Origin: Lachnospiraceae bacterium AF51-6-b8A
GTDB taxonomy: Bacteria; Bacillota; Clostridia; Lachnospirales; Lachnospiraceae
Assembly: GCA_027682585.1 (NCBI GenBank)
Contig: JAQCZH010000001.1
Coordinates: forward strand, 434,001-498,000
Direction of reading: 5' to 3'
DNA length: 64,000 nucleotides
Shown here: positions 60,913 to 64,000 of the stretch, piece after piece
Numbering within the stretch: the stretch's first letter is position 1
Layout: the number at the start of each line of letters is the position of its first letter
Program-made: the position numbers and the translations under genes
The notes under the pieces: generated by a model
Databases searched by the model: none
What the model was told of the DNA's origin: nothing
What the model saw: only the letters and a program-made list of their open reading frames with translations

Positions 60913-62097
60913 ATGAGTGAAGTACATTCAGAGGAAGCAAAAGAGGCGCTTACAAGTCCAGAAGAGATCAACCGTCAGATCAACGACCGGGGAAGAGTGA
61001 TTGTCCGCGCTTCTGTGATCGGAATTCTCACCAATGTGGGACTTGCGGCCTTCAAGGCAGCGGTTGGTCTTCTGACCCACTCCATTGCAATTACGATGGA
61101 CGCGGTCAACAATATTTCGGACGCGGCCTCTTCTCTGATCACGATTATCGGGACGAAGCTGGCTCAAAAGGAGCCGGATAAAAAGCATCCTTTCGGCTAT
61201 GGCCGTATCGAGTATATGAGCGCCTTGATCATCTCGGTGATTGTCCTCTACGCGGGCATTTCATCCCTGGTGGAATCTGTAAAAGCGATCATTCATCCGG
61301 ATACGCCGGATTATTCTGTCCCTGCGGTCATTATTGTCGCCGTTGCGGTACTGGTCAAGGTGATTCTTGGCACATTTGTTCAGAGAACCGGTCAGCGGGT
61401 CAATTCAGACTCACTGGTGGCCTCTGGCAGGGATGCCGTCAATGACGCTGTCATCTCCACGACAACAGTGATTGCAGCCCTGCTCTATGTATTCGCCCAT
61501 ATCTCGGTGGAAGCCTGGCTGGGCGCTCTGATCTCTCTTGTGATCGTTAAGGCCGGTTTTGATATGCTCATGGAGACGGTCTCCAAGATCCTGGGAGAGA
61601 GCGCGGACCCGACCCTGGTCAGAGAGCTCAAGAAGACGGTGACTTCTTTTGAGGATGTATCGGGGGCATATGATTTGGTGCTGAACAATTACGGCCCGGA
61701 CTCTTACAATGGTTCTATCCATATTGAAGTGCCCGATACCTATACGGCTGACCAGGTAGACACACTGATTCGCCGCATCCAGACGGCGGTTTATCGGAAG
61801 CACAGAGTGATTCTGACCGGGATTGGGATATACTCGGTGGAGACCCAGGACCAGGAGGCGGTGCAGATTCGCCGGGAGGTTGAGAAGCTGGTTTTATCCA
61901 ACCCCTATGTCCTGCAGATGCATGGCTTTTATTATCACAGAAATCCCAGGTCAATCCGCTTTGATCTGGTGATTAGTTTTGAGTCGCCCAATCGTCAGGC
62001 TTCCTTCCGGGAAGTGGTGGATCAGGTGCGAAAGAAGTATCCGGACGCCCAGGTCTATGGAACGATGGATACCGATTTCACAGATTCTCTGGAGTGA
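60913..62097 (+). CDS. Cation diffusion facilitator, probable Mn(II)/Fe(II)-type
   Basis: A 394-aa CDF transporter with six helices and a long C-terminal domain (~180 residues, longer than the usual ~90, perhaps two cytoplasmic dimerisation domains). Site A residues are NxxxD in MDAVNNISDAASS and DxxxD in ASGRDAVNDAV. Zinc CDFs usually have HxxxD at one or both places, while N-D-D-D is typical of manganese exporters. HPFGYGRIEYMSAL is the conserved loop. Confidence 0.88.
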   Translation: MSEVHSEEAKEALTSPEEINRQINDRGRVIVRASVIGILTNVGLAAFKAAVGLLTHSIAITMDAVNNISDAASSLITIIGTKLAQKEPDKKHPFGYGRIEYMSALIISVIVLYAGISSLVESVKAIIHPDTPDYSVPAVIIVAVAVLVKVILGTFVQRTGQRVNSDSLVASGRDAVNDAVISTTTVIAALLYVFAHISVEAWLGALISLVIVKAGFDMLMETVSKILGESADPTLVRELKKTVTSFEDVSGAYDLVLNNYGPDSYNGSIHIEVPDTYTADQVDTLIRRIQTAVYRKHRVILTGIGIYSVETQDQEAVQIRREVEKLVLSNPYVLQMHGFYYHRNPRSIRFDLVISFESPNRQASFREVVDQVRKKYPDAQVYGTMDTDFTDSLE

Positions 62098-62207
62098 CAT
62101 GAAACAGAGGAGGCAAAAAACGGATTGCTGCCGGGCGCAGGATTTCAGGTCATAGCATCTTTGCGAAGCAGATATTCTATTGTTGATATATCGAAGGAGG
62201 GACGAGC

Positions 62208-63143
62208 TTGAAGACGAAGGTATATATTGACGGGCAGAGCGGAACGACAGGCTTGCAGATCTATGATCGTATCGGGGCCAGAGAGGATCTCGACCTGCTT
62301 CGCATCGATGAGGACAAGCGGCATGATATAGAAGAGAGGCGCAGGCTCTTAAATGCGGCCGACATCGTTTTTCTCTGCCTTCCGGACGAGGGGGCGAGAG
62401 AAGCGGTTTCCCTGATTGAAAACGACAGGGTGCGTGTGATTGACGCGTCGACCGCGCACAGGACGGATCCGGGCTGGGTCTATGGGTTTCCGGAGCTGTC
62501 GAGAGAGCAGAGAGAGAAGATCGCTGGGACAAGGAGGCTGGCAAATCCGGGCTGTCATGCCACAGGTCTGGTTGCCGGGACAGCCCCCCTGATTCGTATG
62601 GGAATTCTGCCTGCGGATTACCCTCTGACCTGTTACTCTCTGACCGGTTATTCCGGCGGAGGCAAGAAGATGATTGAAGCCTATGAGGCGAAGAACAGGG
62701 ATGAGAGTCTGTCTGCTCCCGGTCTCTATGGACTGGATTTAAGGCATAAGCATCTGCCGGAGATGAAAGCAGTCACGGGTTTGATCTATGATCCGGTTTT
62801 TCTGCCGGTGGTGGACGACTATGCGCAGGGAATGGCATCCACTCTTTTGCTGCAAAACCGACTCCTGCATGGAAGACCGTCAGCCGCAGAGGTCTGCCGG
62901 CGGCTGGCAGACTACTACAGGGACGAGCACTTTGTGAGGGTGCGTCCCTATGAGAAGAAGCCGGATACGATCTATGCCAATCATCTGGCCGGGACCAATC
63001 ACCTGGAGCTGATCGTCGGGGGAGGAGAGGAGCAGACTTTTGTGACGGCTCTCTTTGACAACCTGGGCAAGGGAGCCTCCGGTGCGGCCGTGCAGAATAT
63101 GAACATTATGCTGGGCCTGGATGAAACTCTGGGATTGGAGTGA
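62208..63143 (+). CDS. argC: N-acetyl-gamma-glutamyl-phosphate reductase (short, type 2)
   Basis: A 311-aa dehydrogenase of arginine synthesis. NADP region VYIDGQSGTTGLQIYDRI, catalytic Cys in ANPGCHATGLVAG, His-containing LRHKHLPEMKAV. The length fits type 2 ArgC (~310 aa). The start is TTG at 62208 with an ideal GAAGGAGG 7 bp upstream. It stands apart from argJBD (about 35 kb away) and argG. Confidence 0.95.
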   Translation: MKTKVYIDGQSGTTGLQIYDRIGAREDLDLLRIDEDKRHDIEERRRLLNAADIVFLCLPDEGAREAVSLIENDRVRVIDASTAHRTDPGWVYGFPELSREQREKIAGTRRLANPGCHATGLVAGTAPLIRMGILPADYPLTCYSLTGYSGGGKKMIEAYEAKNRDESLSAPGLYGLDLRHKHLPEMKAVTGLIYDPVFLPVVDDYAQGMASTLLLQNRLLHGRPSAAEVCRRLADYYRDEHFVRVRPYEKKPDTIYANHLAGTNHLELIVGGGEEQTFVTALFDNLGKGASGAAVQNMNIMLGLDETLGLE

Positions 63144-63256
63144 GTTCATCAGACAGGAAAAGACAGGAAAAAGCGTAGAGAGCGGAAATTCGGGAAGCTG
63201 AGCAGACACAAATTAAGAAAACAAGAATTGAGAAGACAATTATTAAGAGAGCGTAT

Positions 63257-64000
63257 ATGAGAGCAGATCAGGATGCAAAGAGACAGGGAGAAGAGATAAA
63301 AAAGGGGACCAAGGTGAAAAGCCAGGGCTTTGGGAAGAGAAAAAAAGCGGATCATAAGAAGGGCCTGACTCCTGCCCAGAAGAGAGATCTGGATCGAAGA
63401 AGAGAACTGGCTCTGACCTGTATTGACCGCTTAAAGAGGATCTATCCGGATACCAGGACGACCTTGACCTTCGCGGATGCCTGGCAGCTTCTGATCAGTT
63501 TGCGTCTTGCGGCCCAGTGCACGGACAAGCGGGTGGATCAGGTGACCCCCGGGCTCTATGCGGTCTATCCGACGGTTGAGGCGATCAGCCAGGCGCCGGT
63601 GGAGGCGATCGAGAAGATCGTGCATCCCTGTGGTCTTGGGCCCTCCAAGGCCAGAGATATCAAGGCCTGTATGACGATGCTGCATGAGGTCTATCAAGAC
63701 CGGGTGCCTGACACAATGGAAGAACTGCTCCGTCTGCCCGGTGTAGGCCGAAAGTCAGCTAACCTGATTCTGGGAGATATCTTCGGAAAGCCGGCAGTGG
63801 TGACAGATACCCACTGTATCCGCCTCTCCAATCGAATTGGCCTGGTGACAGATATCAAGGAACCGGCCAAGGTGGAAAAAGAGCTCTGGAAGGTCCTTCC
63901 GGACGCGGAGGCCAACCAGTTCTGCCACCGGTTGGTAGATCACGGGAGAGCGGTCTGTACGGCCAGGTCGCCTCACTGTGAAGTATGCATTCTCAATGAT
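63257..64000 (+). CDS. nth: Endonuclease III (DNA glycosylase/AP lyase), partial at 3' end
   Basis: 248 residues are visible before the window ends. The N-terminal ~40 residues are a Lys/Arg-rich extension. Core: AWQLLISLRLAAQCTDKRV, the helix-hairpin-helix LPGVGRKSANLILGD with the catalytic Lys, and VVTDTHCIRLSNRIG with the catalytic Asp. Three of four iron-sulfur Cys are visible in VCTARSPHCEVC. It removes oxidised pyrimidines. ATG 63257 has a poor ribosome site; the 63144-63256 gap is A-rich with nothing else seen. Confidence 0.9.
   Translation, partial: MRADQDAKRQGEEIKKGTKVKSQGFGKRKKADHKKGLTPAQKRDLDRRRELALTCIDRLKRIYPDTRTTLTFADAWQLLISLRLAAQCTDKRVDQVTPGLYAVYPTVEAISQAPVEAIEKIVHPCGLGPSKARDIKACMTMLHEVYQDRVPDTMEELLRLPGVGRKSANLILGDIFGKPAVVTDTHCIRLSNRIGLVTDIKEPAKVEKELWKVLPDAEANQFCHRLVDHGRAVCTARSPHCEVCILND

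Overview
The window looks like a chromosomal segment of an anaerobic Clostridia member, most likely Lachnospiraceae (inference). The signs are strong AGGAGG-type ribosome sites, a 2-hydroxyacyl-CoA dehydratase activase, bacterial glutaminyl-tRNA synthetase, an NfnAB-type transhydrogenase, a tig-clpP-clpX-engB run and a preQ1-controlled queT. Most genes are GC-moderate housekeeping or metabolic genes. One block, about 4.5-19.4 kb, is visibly more AT-rich and reads as an acquired island between glnS and argG.

The centrepiece is a RiPP (ribosomally made, modified peptide) operon at 4545-16983. It encodes a SAM methyltransferase and three tiny precursor peptides of 46, 38 and 37 aa. These share a leader motif around IEE(M/V)E and end in Cys, Thr and Thr. 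A hairpin follows the precursors. After it come an M50 membrane protease, a ThiF/E1-like protein fused to a membrane domain, a YcaO enzyme, a second M50 protease, a SPASM-like plus PqqD-like protein without a radical-SAM core, a class III aminotransferase, a short-chain dehydrogenase, a 48-aa membrane peptide and an ABC exporter. Methyltransferase, aminotransferase, oxidoreductase and M50 protease acting on hydrophobic peptides that end in Thr match the logic of daptides. Daptides are peptides whose C-terminal Thr is oxidised and decarboxylated, transaminated and dimethylated. The added YcaO/ThiF pair is the hallmark of azoline or thioamide peptides. The cluster therefore looks like a daptide/YcaO hybrid that I do not recognise as described. 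An AgrC/AgrA-like two-component system follows on the minus strand (17291-19273), with a 15-aa peptide gene next to LytTR-like repeats.

Left flank (1-4204): an activase gene running off the edge, a rhomboid-like membrane protein with a zinc-ribbon tail behind a consensus promoter, and glnS. Right of the island (19.4-28.9 kb): argG, a huge secreted protein with 15 ricin-type lectin repeats and a GH25 lysozyme domain, a GNAT acetyltransferase, then argJ, argB and argD. From 28.9 to 33.9 kb: a DNA-entry-type nuclease lipoprotein, a sigma-like protein and a TAXI-TRAP transporter. From 34.0 to 41.3 kb: glmM, tig, clpP, clpX, engB and a second divergent ClpX.

From 41.4 to 49.1 kb: a short LemA-like protein with a DUF2207 membrane protein, an HD hydrolase, a beta-CASP metallo-hydrolase, queT with a preQ1 riboswitch, and argS. 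From 49.4 to 58.3 kb: two CobW-type GTPases (one with a His-rich tract), a frameshifted nitroreductase, the NfnA/NfnB pair, an SseB-like protein, azlC-azlD and an SDR. From 58.4 to 64 kb: two small membrane proteins bracketed by look-alike hairpins, a CLC channel and a cation-efflux transporter diverging from three 21-bp repeats, argC, and nth running off the right edge.

All calls come from reading the sequence. No database search was possible, so family names rest on motif recognition.
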